A stretch of DNA of 56,559 nucleotides, from positions 1 through 56,559 of the forward strand of contig CAVGRR010000005.1 of assembly GCA_963631655.1 (NCBI GenBank), written 5' to 3'. Below are positions 33,618 to 42,743 of this stretch, piece by piece; positions within the stretch are counted from its first letter, which is position 1; each line of letters begins with the position of its first letter. A program made the position numbers and the translations under genes. The notes beneath the pieces were generated by a model that saw only the letters and a program-made list of their open reading frames with translations, had not been told where the DNA came from and searched no databases. The DNA comes from Methanomethylophilus sp963631655. GTDB taxonomy: Archaea; Thermoplasmatota; Thermoplasmata; Methanomassiliicoccales; Methanomethylophilaceae.

Positions 33618-34688
33618 TCACTTCTTTCTTCTTATCGGGATACGCTCCACTTCCATCCTATCTTCGGTGGGATAGACCTCGACTATGTAGCATCTGAACG
33701 GCAGTTCCTCGCCGATCTCCTCGAGGACCCACGACGCGATCTCCATCACGTTACGGTCGCGGTCGATGAACATCAGCTCGTCTGGCACATCGTAATTTCT
33801 TCTGAGGAGGGCGGACGCGTCGTCGAGGTCGTCGGCATAGATCAGTCCTTTGATGAGGGTCCCGTCGTCGGTCACGATGTCGTATTCCTTGGCGATGTTC
33901 TCCGCCCTGCGGATGAGCCTGTTCCTGAGCTGGATGCCGTCCTTGAAGGTCGAGGAGCAGTAATGGATGGCGAGGTCGGGAAGTCTCTTCATGACCGCGA
34001 TGGCGGTCTCTTCTGACCCGAGGACAGCGGAGGACAGTTCATCCTTGATGGAGAGGTGCTGCTCATCCATCATGTGCCAGTTGCTCTCGGAGAATTCAAG
34101 TTCGTTGAGGTTGGCGAATTTCACGCCCATACCGAACGCGGTTTTCAGCAGCTGGCACAGTTGATCTTCCATGCCCGGGAGGGCCGGTACCTCGATCCCC
34201 ACATCGAGTCCGGTGGTCTCGACGATGGCTTTCAGATCGGTGGTTTCTATACAGTCCCAGAGGTCCTCTTTCGGGTGATATCTGATCTCGTCCAGGCCGG
34301 CCGCCTTGAGCTTTTTGGCGTTCTCCAGGTCGATGATCGCGGTGTACATGTGGATGTGGTGTTCCTTGCCGAACCTGTCCTTCAGGAGCTCGATGTAGTG
34401 GATGGTGCGGTCCAGAACCAGTGACGGGTCCCCGCCGGTGATGCCGGTGCCTTCAGCGTCCATGGACTCCGCCTCGCGGATCACCGCATCATCGGTGAGC
34501 GCGTGGCCTTCGTTGGCGTAGACGACATCTTTTCCTTTCTTTTCGTTCGATACGGGGCAGTAGAAACAGCCTGCTTTGCACCTGCCGGTCACAAAAAGGA
34601 CCATCTTGGAGCCGTTGATACAGTACTTGCAGCCTTCTGCCAACTCTCCGTTGGCGGCGGAACCGGATTCGAACCTCTGAAAGGTCAT
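33618..34688 (-). CDS. Radical SAM protein of the archaeal PflA-like family (COG2108-like)
   Basis: This protein has about 356 residues and a radical SAM cluster CKAGCFYC (CX3CX2C) near residue 37, preceded by LVTGR-type FVTGR. The SAM-binding EGTGITGGDPSLV (about residue 75) and the later EVPALPG agree with a TIM-barrel radical SAM fold. An additional Cys pair, GCKYC, lies near residue 20. The C terminus (RCYIVEVYPTEDRMEVERIP) has a small beta domain. I recall COG2108 as an uncharacterised archaeal family related to pyruvate formate-lyase activase, so no substrate is assigned. The ATG at 34688 fits the TATA position; the ATG at 34700 is an alternative. It diverges from pyrF. Confidence 0.82.
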   Translation of the reverse strand: MTFQRFESGSAANGELAEGCKYCINGSKMVLFVTGRCKAGCFYCPVSNEKKGKDVVYANEGHALTDDAVIREAESMDAEGTGITGGDPSLVLDRTIHYIELLKDRFGKEHHIHMYTAIIDLENAKKLKAAGLDEIRYHPKEDLWDCIETTDLKAIVETTGLDVGIEVPALPGMEDQLCQLLKTAFGMGVKFANLNELEFSESNWHMMDEQHLSIKDELSSAVLGSEETAIAVMKRLPDLAIHYCSSTFKDGIQLRNRLIRRAENIAKEYDIVTDDGTLIKGLIYADDLDDASALLRRNYDVPDELMFIDRDRNVMEIASWVLEEIGEELPFRCYIVEVYPTEDRMEVERIPIRRKK

Positions 34689-34711
34689 GCTTATTTCCAT
34701 GCCAGAGAGAG

Positions 34712-34719
34712 TTATATAA
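34712..34719. promoter_or_regulatory. Shared palindromic TATA box for the radical SAM gene and pyrF
   Basis: TTATATAA, a perfect palindrome, lies midway between divergent start codons. It is about 25 bases from the pyrF ATG (34740) and about 27 from the radical SAM ATG (34688). No second TATA element is seen in the gap, so one TBP site probably drives both leaderless transcripts. Confidence 0.65.
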
Positions 34720-34739
34720 TGTTCGTGTGATGGGCCATC

Positions 34740-35387
34740 ATGCAGAAGAAATCGCATCTTATTCTGGCACTTGATGAGACCGACGGCGAAAAGGCATTGT
34801 CCATCGCCCGTTCTGTGGCAGGCATCGTGGATGCGATAAAGATCAACTGGCCTCTTGTGCTTTCCGCCGGGCCGGAGATGATCACCAAACTGTCCCAGAT
34901 ATCCGATGTCATCTGTGATTTCAAGGTCGCGGACATCCCCAACACGGTCAGGCTGATCGTGGAACAGAGCGTCGCCCGCGGCGCTTCCGCGGTCATCGTT
35001 CATGCATTCCCGGGAAGCGACTCCCTGTCGGAGGCCGTCAAGGCCGCAGGAAAAGATGTCGCAATTTATGCAGTCACCGAGATGAGCCACCCCGGAGGAA
35101 AAGAGTTCACCGCCCCCAATGCGGAGGCTCTGGCACATGTGGGTGTCGAGTGCGGTGTCAAAGGATTCATCGCTCCTGCGACCCGTCCGGAGCGCATCGC
35201 GGAGATCCGCAAGATCATCGGCGACAGGGAGATCCTCTCCCCCGGAGTCGGTGCTCAGGGAGGTTCTGCCTCGGACGCCATCAGGGCGGGTGCCGACTAC
35301 GTCATCGTCGGCCGTGCGATCTACAAGGCCGAGGACCCGAGGGCCGTGGCAGAGCAGATCGCCTCCGAGATACGTTCCGTACTCTGA
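34740..35387 (+). CDS. pyrF: Orotidine 5'-phosphate decarboxylase
   Basis: PyrF makes UMP from orotidine monophosphate, the last step of de novo pyrimidine synthesis. The 215-residue protein shows HLILALDETD at the start, AIKINWPLVL, the catalytic Asp-Lys-Asp array in ICDFKVADIPNT (about residues 58-69), and a C-terminal phosphate-binding end with SPGVGAQGG and YVIVGRAIY. Transcription should start at the ATG itself. It is monocistronic; a new promoter precedes the next gene. Confidence 0.95.
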   Translation: MQKKSHLILALDETDGEKALSIARSVAGIVDAIKINWPLVLSAGPEMITKLSQISDVICDFKVADIPNTVRLIVEQSVARGASAVIVHAFPGSDSLSEAVKAAGKDVAIYAVTEMSHPGGKEFTAPNAEALAHVGVECGVKGFIAPATRPERIAEIRKIIGDREILSPGVGAQGGSASDAIRAGADYVIVGRAIYKAEDPRAVAEQIASEIRSVL

Positions 35388-35463
35388 TTTGGATTATTCT
35401 TCCATTTCCTTGTCTGTCCCCCGTCCGGGGGCCTCCTTTCTTTGTATATATTACTAGGGCAGG

Positions 35464-35514
35464 GTTAAATACAGCATAGGCAATTGCGCCGATACAAAAA
35501 TCGACATTATGGAG
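35464..35514 (+). promoter_or_regulatory. Promoter and ribosome binding site of the AglB-like gene
   Basis: A TATA-like GTTAAATAC (35464-35472) predicts transcription from about 35495. GGAG (35511-35514), eight bases before the ATG at 35523, is a good Shine-Dalgarno match. A second AT-rich TATATA stretch lies near 35441-35450. Confidence 0.5.
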
Positions 35515-35522
35515 ATTTGAGA

Positions 35523-38500
35523 ATGCGCATACATGCCAAAGAACAACCCAGCCCCGCCGTATCTGAAGGCGAGGCATCCAAACCGTCATCCAAAGGCGGC
35601 AATGGAAACTGGTTCAGATTGCATTGGCGCTTGCTCTCCCTGTTAGCGATTGTTATCGTGGCGTTCCTTCTGAGGTTCGTCTTCGCATACGGGATATCTG
35701 CTGGGGACAACTATGCCCTGTCAGGTGGTTCAAGCGCTTCCAACCACCTCCGCATCATCGCGGAGATTCTTGCAGGTACCTACAACCCTGCCAACGAAAT
35801 CACGATGAACTACCCGTACGGAACAGCCAGCGTCTCCGGCCCCCTCTTCGATTATCTCATGGCCGCCATCGCCTGGATCGTCACCCTTTTCGGTGTAAGC
35901 AACGCCACCGCGGCCGCAGGAACCCTTGCATGGTCCGCACCCATCCTCGGTGCCCTGACCTGCCTTCCGGTCTACCTGCTCGCAAAGAGGCTCTTCAAGG
36001 ACGAGACCATCGCCATTGTCAGCGCCCTCTTCTACGCTGTGTTCGCCGTATCTATTCTGACCACGGTCTTCTCCAACGGAACCGAGTACCCGCTGCTCTG
36101 CTTCCTGACGGCCTGGTTCGTGTATTTTGTTGCATCCGCTTACGACAAGGCCGATGAGCTCAACGCCACCGGCGTCAAATCCGTCCTGAAGGTCTCTTCC
36201 ATCAGGGCATACACCCTTGTCGCCGGAGGACTCTTCGCTCTCATTGTTCTGACCTGGGTCAGCTTCTGGGCTGCGGTCATGGTCATTTCCATCATGATGC
36301 TCATCGCCGCCGTCGTTCAGCGCGTCGGCGGAAGGGACCTCGGAGTCCTTCTCGGAATCCCGATGGTCATCCTTCTGATCGGTATCATCGTCGGTGCGGT
36401 CTACTACATCCCCACCGGTCTCTGGGACGCGGTCTACCAGGGAGGATGCCTCCTTGCGGTCCTTGCGATCGTGTACAGCCTTGTCTTCCTCGCGCTTGAG
36501 AAGAAGCCTTGGGTGATGTCCATCCCCGTTACCGCGATCATCATGGTCGTCGTCGCCGTCGTTCTTGCTGTCGCAGTGCCCGAGATCTCCCACGACATCC
36601 TCGCCGGAAGCGTTCCCGTGACCGGCAGTCTTGCCAGGGCCCTTGCCGACCAGTTCAGCAGGACCAGCATCTCCACCATGGCCTCTTACTACGGATGGCT
36701 TACCGTATGGTTCCCTCTGTTCTGCGGTCTCTGGATGGCATACAACTACCGTGCCCACACCAGGAGCCTTCTCTATCACTTCACCATGCTCTGGATGTTC
36801 GCCTCCTTCTTCGTCGGATGGTTCAGTACCGAGTACGCCATCCTCGCAGGATCTGCGTTCGCCATCGCATCCGCCTATGTCGTCGTCAGCATCATCCGCA
36901 AGGTCGACATGAAGGCATACCTCAGGTCCCTCAGGGGCAACGGATTCAAGGCCGGTGCCAAGAAGGCCCTGAACTTCTTCCCCCTCGTCTCCCTCCTCGT
37001 GGCCGTCCTCCTCGTTGCACTGCCCACCGCAGTGTACGCGGTCGACGCGTCCACCCCCACCAACGATGAGCACGCCAATTACTTCGGCGGTCTCAGCTAC
37101 ACCATCAACACTTCCGACTCCACTCTCACCAACAGCGCCTGGAACCACTACAGCAACCAGGTCAAGGACGGTGCCCTCGTCTCCTGGTACGGTTATTCCG
37201 ATGCCGCCGCCCAGTACGGCGGATTCTCCACCATCACCAGTTCCAACGGCGGAGGTGCCGCTGCTATGGCGTCCGTCTATCTGTCGACCGGCAGCTCAGG
37301 TGCCCTTGCATCTTTGATCGTCCGTCTCGCCGAGGACAACGCGGCGAAATACACTGCCGAGTTCAGTGAGTATGACGATCTCGATGATGCCGGTGTACCT
37401 TACATCGTGAAGATCATCGATGATGAGAACTACGCAAGGAACTATGTCGCCGAGCACACCGATGATTTCGTGGAGTACAACACCACCCTCAGTTCCGAGA
37501 CCCTCCCCTACGTCGTAGGCGTTCACTATCTCAATGGAAAACTGAACGGTGCCCAGCTCTCCGACCTGTACAACAAGATCTGCTCCAAGTCCGGAAACAA
37601 GATCAGCTACATCGAGGTCGACAGCTCCATGATCCCCGTCTATGCGAACGACGGAACCTATGCGACGACCCTCGCCTACTTCAACGACCTGGCACGTGAC
37701 AGCCGCGGCTGCCCTACCAGTCTGTTCAACGTCACCAGCACCACCGAGCTGTACTACAAGTACGGTTACTACGCCCAGCTGTATTACACCTACCAGGATG
37801 CCATGTATGAGACCTTCCTCTGGAACGCCCTCATCGGAGTGACCCCCTCTGACTACGGTCTCAGCAGCTCGCTCGATCTCCTTTCCAAACTGTCCGAATC
37901 CGACGGTACCGTCAAGGCCCAGCCCGGAACCGGCATCGACAACTTCCATATCGCCTACTGGCACGTCATGTACAAGGCAACCTCTGACGGCGAATGGAAA
38001 GAGATGGACGCCTACGAGGCCATCGCTCTGCAGAACGTCAGCGGAGGATACATCAACTATCTCTCATCCGTCATCATGTACGAGTACGGCGATGCGAAAG
38101 AGGTCAAGACCGGTCACGTCGGAACCGGAACCGGAACTTCCACAGATGGTGTTTCCGGAGTGAAGGTCGCTGTCTTCGAGAAGATCGATTACGATTCGAA
38201 GAGCTCCTCCTCCTACATCCAGTGCAGCACCACCTACACCGACAAGAACGGAAACTTCAGCATCTACGTCCCCTCGACCGGCGAATACCTTGTGAAGTTC
38301 TTCGTGGGTGCCGACTCCCTCAGAGGCGGAATCTGCGTGAACACGATCAATGCCAGTGCCACCACTGTCAGTTATGATTGTCACCTTGAGCCTGTTACGC
38401 AGGATGGAACCATTGTGGATGCCACCAATAAGCCGTATCAGGACTACACCGGCGTCACGGTCAGTTTCGTCGGAAGCGACGGTGCCATCAAGGGAACCGC

Positions 38501-41249
38501 CAATGTCGACCCCGCCACCGGAAAATTCTCTGTCGGACCCATCGCCCCTGATGTATACACTATCAATGTGTACGGAAAGGACGGATCGCTCCTGAACACT
38601 GTGAGTTCTGTTACCATCATCGACAATCTCCAGGACCTGACCATCGACATCGGTGCCGCCAAGACCACCGTTACTGTCAACGATATGTTCGGAAAAGAGA
38701 TGTCTGACACTGTGACCGTCACTTTCGTCGGAACCAACGGACTGACCCTTTCCTTCGATGTTACAGGAACCGGAGAGGTTTATGTGCCCACCGGCGAATA
38801 CACCGTGTTCGTTAAATCCGACGAGTATGTGTCTGTACAGGCCAAGACCGTCACTCTTGACAAATCCACCAGCACTGCCACCGCGACACTTTCCGTGTAT
38901 CGTGCAAGCGGCATAACCTCTGCTGAAGGAAGCATCTGGGCGGCCCTCGGATACAGTACCGTCGCCAACGGAACCTCCGTGTATCTCCCGAAGACCCTTG
39001 ACGGCTTCCTCACCGAGTACACCGGAGAGGGCGATGCTGTGAACGGCGTTCTCAAGGACAGCTCCGACAAGGCGGTCGCAGGTACCGTCGCCTTCATCAG
39101 CGCTGACGGAAAGAAGGCTTATATCTTCACCGCCGACTCTGAAGGAAAGTTCAGCGGTCACGTTCCCGCCGGAGACTACACAGTCTATGCCACCAACGGT
39201 ACTCAGGCATATCTTTCGACGGTCAAAGCAGGTGCCGACCTCACCCTCAAGATGAGCGTCGCATACAGTGCCAGCGCCACCGTGAACTACAAGACCAATA
39301 TGACCACCACCTCTGTGGGAATTCCGTTCATCCCGCTCACCTTCACTGTGAAGGTCGGAGATGCCATCTACACCATCCCTGCAGTGACCGGTTCCGACGG
39401 ATCCTACAAGCTGTATGTGCCGAAGGATGCAGTCGTTTCCTACACTGTCGCCAAGGTTGCGATGGATAATTACAGTGATATCTTCAACATCGTCTCTGTG
39501 GAGGGAAGTTCCGATCTTGCATTCAAGTCGAACGAGACCACTGTTACCTCTACCGCGGTCCTTGACACCTTCTCGATCGTAGCAGTATATGATGCCGCCA
39601 AGAACAGTGTGAAGACCATTGCTGAGGGTGATTTCAAGTTCTTCACCGATGACGACAAGACCACCGATTACACCGGAACTCTCGTGCTTGACGCATATGC
39701 AGGCAGCGATTACGATCTTCTTGTGAATGTCACCAACGGTGAGATCCAGAAGATCAACAAGTACACCATCTCATCGAAGACCATCGGAGATAAGATCGAC
39801 TACATCATCCCCGGCCGTTACACTGTGACCGTCAATGACAAAGCCACAGACATGCAGTACATTGATTCCCAGGTCATTAACATCTACCCCGATACCAAGG
39901 ATACCGTGCTCGAGGCCGTCGAGTGCTTCGAGGTCTCTGTGACCAAGGTCAATGAGAAAGATACTATCGAAGTAGTCGCAATTGAAAAGGACGAAAAGAC
40001 TGGTACCTACCTCAAGGATGATGACGGCTGCTACTTCCTCCAGAAGGGTTACGAGTACTACTTCAAGATCACCGATTCCGACGGAAAGATCGTCTATTCC
40101 AAGACCTTCGACGACGCCGGTGAGTTCAAGGAGTACACCACTGTCGAAAAGACGACCCTTAAGGGATATGTGGGTGCAGAGGTCGACGGCTACCTGTACG
40201 TCAAGTCCGGAGACATAAAGATCCAGGTCGAGGTCAGCGACGGAGCATACGTCGTCGAACTCCCCAAGGGATTCAATGTTGAGGCCATGGACCTTGTTGC
40301 AAAGGCGACCGATGACAGCTACACCTATGAGGCACAGACTGTGACGATCTCCGCCTTCACTGTCAATGAGGACACCACCTTCAACTTCGGTTCCACCACA
40401 GAGAAGACCCTGACCGACGACACCGTGACAGTCGAGTCTGCCACCATGGACAACGGCCGTGCCAAAGTCACTCTTAAGATCGAGAACACCGGCGACAACC
40501 CTGTAACGTATTTCGTATCTGCAGACGGCGCTCTGGTTCTCGATGCAGTGTATTCAGTCTCGGTCCCGAAGAAGGTCAGTGACACTGAACCTGGAATAGC
40601 GACCATCACTGTAGAAGGATACTACCATGCGAAGAACATCGGTGCAGGCAACTCCGATATGACCATCGAGGTCAAAGCCATCGACGGAACCTCTGTCGGA
40701 AAGGTCGTTGTCGACAAGGACTTCAATGGCGACGTCACCGGAGATGTGACCGTTGCATACTCCGACGCTGAAGGTGTCTATGATGCTGCTGACGGATACT
40801 CCTACAAGTACGCACTCAAATTCACCAACAACAACTCGCAGTTCAAATCGGTCAACATCAACATCACCTCGGTCCCCGAGGGCTGGATTGCAATGCTGGT
40901 CGACTCGAGCGGTCTGTTCATCCAGAAGCTCGGCAGCGATTGCCAGCTCAACGGTCTCGGCGACACCACCTGGTATGTGATGCTGATCAACCAGAAAGGT
41001 GACTCCACTGCCGATGTGCCTTCGATCACCGTGACCATCTCCGGTGATTGCACCGAATCCGGCAAGGAACTGACGCCTATGGCGGCCAAGATCTCCAGTT
41101 CGGACAACTCCGTTTCCGGTGACGGTGCTGACAACAAGGTCAAGTCTCTGTCTGCAGGATTCTGGATCCTCACTGTCATTACCATTCTGCTGCTCCTTAT
41201 CGCCATCTGGGGCGGCATGAAGAGGGGGGTGTTCTCACGCAAAAACTGA
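35523..41249 (+). CDS. Giant AglB/STT3-like membrane protein with degenerate active site and Ig-like stalk
   Basis: This 1,908-residue protein has three parts. Residues 35-505 contain about a dozen membrane helices with the AglB/STT3 pattern, including TMNYPYG (94-100) and SGPLFDYL (105-112). Residues 505-860 resemble the soluble AglB domain, with SYIEVDSSMIP. Residues about 865-1865 are beta-rich repeats of carboxypeptidase-regulatory and CARDB/NEW3 type, followed by one helix (about 1870-1895) and a basic end. AglB proteins transfer lipid-linked glycans to Asn. Here each key motif appears changed: the first-loop Asp region is GGSSASNHLR (68-77), the second-loop Asp/His site is FSNGTEY (183-189), TIxE is ISTMAS (383-388) and WWDYG is WYGYS (555-559). 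It may be a pseudoenzyme or surface scaffold. The ATG at 35523 follows a GGAG. Confidence 0.85.
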   Translation: MRIHAKEQPSPAVSEGEASKPSSKGGNGNWFRLHWRLLSLLAIVIVAFLLRFVFAYGISAGDNYALSGGSSASNHLRIIAEILAGTYNPANEITMNYPYGTASVSGPLFDYLMAAIAWIVTLFGVSNATAAAGTLAWSAPILGALTCLPVYLLAKRLFKDETIAIVSALFYAVFAVSILTTVFSNGTEYPLLCFLTAWFVYFVASAYDKADELNATGVKSVLKVSSIRAYTLVAGGLFALIVLTWVSFWAAVMVISIMMLIAAVVQRVGGRDLGVLLGIPMVILLIGIIVGAVYYIPTGLWDAVYQGGCLLAVLAIVYSLVFLALEKKPWVMSIPVTAIIMVVVAVVLAVAVPEISHDILAGSVPVTGSLARALADQFSRTSISTMASYYGWLTVWFPLFCGLWMAYNYRAHTRSLLYHFTMLWMFASFFVGWFSTEYAILAGSAFAIASAYVVVSIIRKVDMKAYLRSLRGNGFKAGAKKALNFFPLVSLLVAVLLVALPTAVYAVDASTPTNDEHANYFGGLSYTINTSDSTLTNSAWNHYSNQVKDGALVSWYGYSDAAAQYGGFSTITSSNGGGAAAMASVYLSTGSSGALASLIVRLAEDNAAKYTAEFSEYDDLDDAGVPYIVKIIDDENYARNYVAEHTDDFVEYNTTLSSETLPYVVGVHYLNGKLNGAQLSDLYNKICSKSGNKISYIEVDSSMIPVYANDGTYATTLAYFNDLARDSRGCPTSLFNVTSTTELYYKYGYYAQLYYTYQDAMYETFLWNALIGVTPSDYGLSSSLDLLSKLSESDGTVKAQPGTGIDNFHIAYWHVMYKATSDGEWKEMDAYEAIALQNVSGGYINYLSSVIMYEYGDAKEVKTGHVGTGTGTSTDGVSGVKVAVFEKIDYDSKSSSSYIQCSTTYTDKNGNFSIYVPSTGEYLVKFFVGADSLRGGICVNTINASATTVSYDCHLEPVTQDGTIVDATNKPYQDYTGVTVSFVGSDGAIKGTANVDPATGKFSVGPIAPDVYTINVYGKDGSLLNTVSSVTIIDNLQDLTIDIGAAKTTVTVNDMFGKEMSDTVTVTFVGTNGLTLSFDVTGTGEVYVPTGEYTVFVKSDEYVSVQAKTVTLDKSTSTATATLSVYRASGITSAEGSIWAALGYSTVANGTSVYLPKTLDGFLTEYTGEGDAVNGVLKDSSDKAVAGTVAFISADGKKAYIFTADSEGKFSGHVPAGDYTVYATNGTQAYLSTVKAGADLTLKMSVAYSASATVNYKTNMTTTSVGIPFIPLTFTVKVGDAIYTIPAVTGSDGSYKLYVPKDAVVSYTVAKVAMDNYSDIFNIVSVEGSSDLAFKSNETTVTSTAVLDTFSIVAVYDAAKNSVKTIAEGDFKFFTDDDKTTDYTGTLVLDAYAGSDYDLLVNVTNGEIQKINKYTISSKTIGDKIDYIIPGRYTVTVNDKATDMQYIDSQVINIYPDTKDTVLEAVECFEVSVTKVNEKDTIEVVAIEKDEKTGTYLKDDDGCYFLQKGYEYYFKITDSDGKIVYSKTFDDAGEFKEYTTVEKTTLKGYVGAEVDGYLYVKSGDIKIQVEVSDGAYVVELPKGFNVEAMDLVAKATDDSYTYEAQTVTISAFTVNEDTTFNFGSTTEKTLTDDTVTVESATMDNGRAKVTLKIENTGDNPVTYFVSADGALVLDAVYSVSVPKKVSDTEPGIATITVEGYYHAKNIGAGNSDMTIEVKAIDGTSVGKVVVDKDFNGDVTGDVTVAYSDAEGVYDAADGYSYKYALKFTNNNSQFKSVNINITSVPEGWIAMLVDSSGLFIQKLGSDCQLNGLGDTTWYVMLINQKGDSTADVPSITVTISGDCTESGKELTPMAAKISSSDNSVSGDGADNKVKSLSAGFWILTVITILLLLIAIWGGMKRGVFSRKN

Positions 41250-41266
41250 ACTTCGCAATCTTCGCG

Positions 41267-42043
41267 GTGGCCATCATGGCCTTCGCCTCTTGCGCAGGGG
41301 TGTTCGTCCTCGCCGACGACGCCTCTGCCGAGTCGGTCAGTTCGGCCGATCTTACGCTTTCAGATAACATCGTGGTCACCGAAGGAGAGGTCACAGCGAC
41401 CCTCTCCTTCCAGGAACAGGACACCGAGATCTTCAGCAGCGCATCATACACTGCAAAGTTGACCAACGCCAGCGGAGTCACTCAGTCCAGTGCTCTGACC
41501 CCCTCGTCCGGAAGCATCGACAACAACTCGACCGTGGACATCAAGGTCACCATGCCTTCGACCGCAGGTACCTACAAGCTCGAGGTCACCATCACTGAGA
41601 GGTTCAGTGACAACACTGAGAGCAAGATCATCACCGTCTCGAAGACCATCGAGGCCAAGGCCCCTCTGACCCTGAGCGTCAAACTCGAGAACACCGGCAG
41701 TCTTGCCATCACCAACACCACCGTGTTCTTCTATGTCGACGGAAAGAAGATCGATGACAGCGAACAGAAGATCTCCATCGAGGCCGGATCCAGCGAGACC
41801 GTGACCTACAAGTACTTCGACAAGAACCTGTCTTCCGGCAGGCACACCTACTGTCTCATGGCAGGCGACACCGCATATGCCATCGAGGGACTCGGTGTCG
41901 AGTATGAGTTCTACTATCACCAGGGCGACTACAACTATATGGTCTACCTGATGGTGGTTCTTCTCATCATCATGATAATCTTCGTCGTCTGGGTCTTCCG
42001 CAAGCCTGTAAAGAACTACGGTAAGCCCAAGGCAAGGCGCTGA
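41267..42043 (+). CDS. Secreted, C-terminally anchored Ig-like surface protein
   Basis: The protein has about 258 residues: an N-terminal hydrophobic signal segment (AIMAFASCAGVFVLADDASA), two beta-sandwich regions with several Asn-X-Ser/Thr sequons (second one CARDB-like, residues about 130-205), a membrane helix near residues 222-243 and a basic tail. Its start is uncertain. The first standard codon is the GTG at 41267, giving a signal peptide with no basic N terminus. In-frame sequence further upstream (QKLNFAIFAV) would improve the signal, but it offers only a CTG at 41246, overlapping the previous stop. It directly follows the AglB-like gene in another frame and shares its C-terminal architecture, so the two are probably partners. 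Confidence 0.75.
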   Translation: MAIMAFASCAGVFVLADDASAESVSSADLTLSDNIVVTEGEVTATLSFQEQDTEIFSSASYTAKLTNASGVTQSSALTPSSGSIDNNSTVDIKVTMPSTAGTYKLEVTITERFSDNTESKIITVSKTIEAKAPLTLSVKLENTGSLAITNTTVFFYVDGKKIDDSEQKISIEAGSSETVTYKYFDKNLSSGRHTYCLMAGDTAYAIEGLGVEYEFYYHQGDYNYMVYLMVVLLIIMIIFVVWVFRKPVKNYGKPKARR

Positions 42044-42052
42044 TAAACACTT

Positions 42053-42110
42053 GGGGCGAAAGCCCCTGGCCCTTCAGCCGATCTCCGACTGCTGGGTCTT
42101 TTTCTTTTTC
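42053..42110 (+). terminator. Hairpin and T-rich tract after the surface-protein pair
   Basis: GGGGC-GAAA-GCCCC (42053-42066), a stem closed by a GNRA tetraloop, lies 10 bases after the stop. A T-rich stretch TCTTTTTCTTTTTC follows at about 42097-42110, just before the convergent translin gene. It is a likely end of the 35.5-42.0 kb transcript. Confidence 0.55.
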
Positions 42111-42144
42111 AAAATTGTAAAAGGTTTGTTCTGGAATCCGGGAT

Positions 42145-42723
42145 TCACTTCTTCATTATCTTCGCGGTGGCGAGGTCCGAACGTGAACGGTCCAGGATGC
42201 TGCGTGCGATATCCTGTTTTCTCCTGATCGGGGCGACGCTGTCCTTGATGTCGAAGTCTATCAGGGCGTCGGTCAGACACTCCATCGAACCGAAGATGGC
42301 AACGGCCCTGTCGAGGTCGTCCTTGATGAGGGCGGTGAGCATATCCCTTCTCAGTTCACCTATACTGTCCGCAAGACCCAGGATCCATGCGGCAGGCGTG
42401 ATCTCAAGGTCGCTGTAGGAAGGGATCTCATGTCCTAGAAGGACCTGGTCATAGATCACCGTCTCGGCGAATTCCGACATTGCACCCTGTACGTCGCTGC
42501 CGAAGATCAGTCCCGGATATTCCCTGAGCGAGGCCACCAGGCCCGCCACGTCGCTGGAGATACTGTCTATGAGCTCCGGGTCCCTCTCGCCCACGTGGAT
42601 CCCGTGTATGGCGGTCTTGGTCTTGCGGATGATCCTGCGGGATGTTTCGAAAGCGAGGTCGGTGGCCTTTTCCTCTGCGGACAGGGCCTGACCCACCTCA
42701 GAGAGGAGTTCCTGGAATTGCAT
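42145..42723 (-). CDS. Translin family protein
   Basis: This 192-residue, almost all-helical protein belongs to the archaeal translin group (COG2178). The family pattern is visible in EETSRRIIRKTK-like FETSRRIIRKTKTAIHGIH (about residues 25-43) and in the C-terminal half WILGLADSIGELRRDMLTAL (about 113-132). Translins bind single-stranded nucleic acid, and with TRAX relatives they process RNA; archaeal members may act as ribonucleases on tRNA precursors or small RNAs. It is the last gene of the hypB-purD-truA-translin operon, 20 bases after truA. Confidence 0.82.
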   Translation of the reverse strand: MQFQELLSEVGQALSAEEKATDLAFETSRRIIRKTKTAIHGIHVGERDPELIDSISSDVAGLVASLREYPGLIFGSDVQGAMSEFAETVIYDQVLLGHEIPSYSDLEITPAAWILGLADSIGELRRDMLTALIKDDLDRAVAIFGSMECLTDALIDFDIKDSVAPIRRKQDIARSILDRSRSDLATAKIMKK

Positions 42724-42743
42724 AAGTGCGGATATCCATCCGA

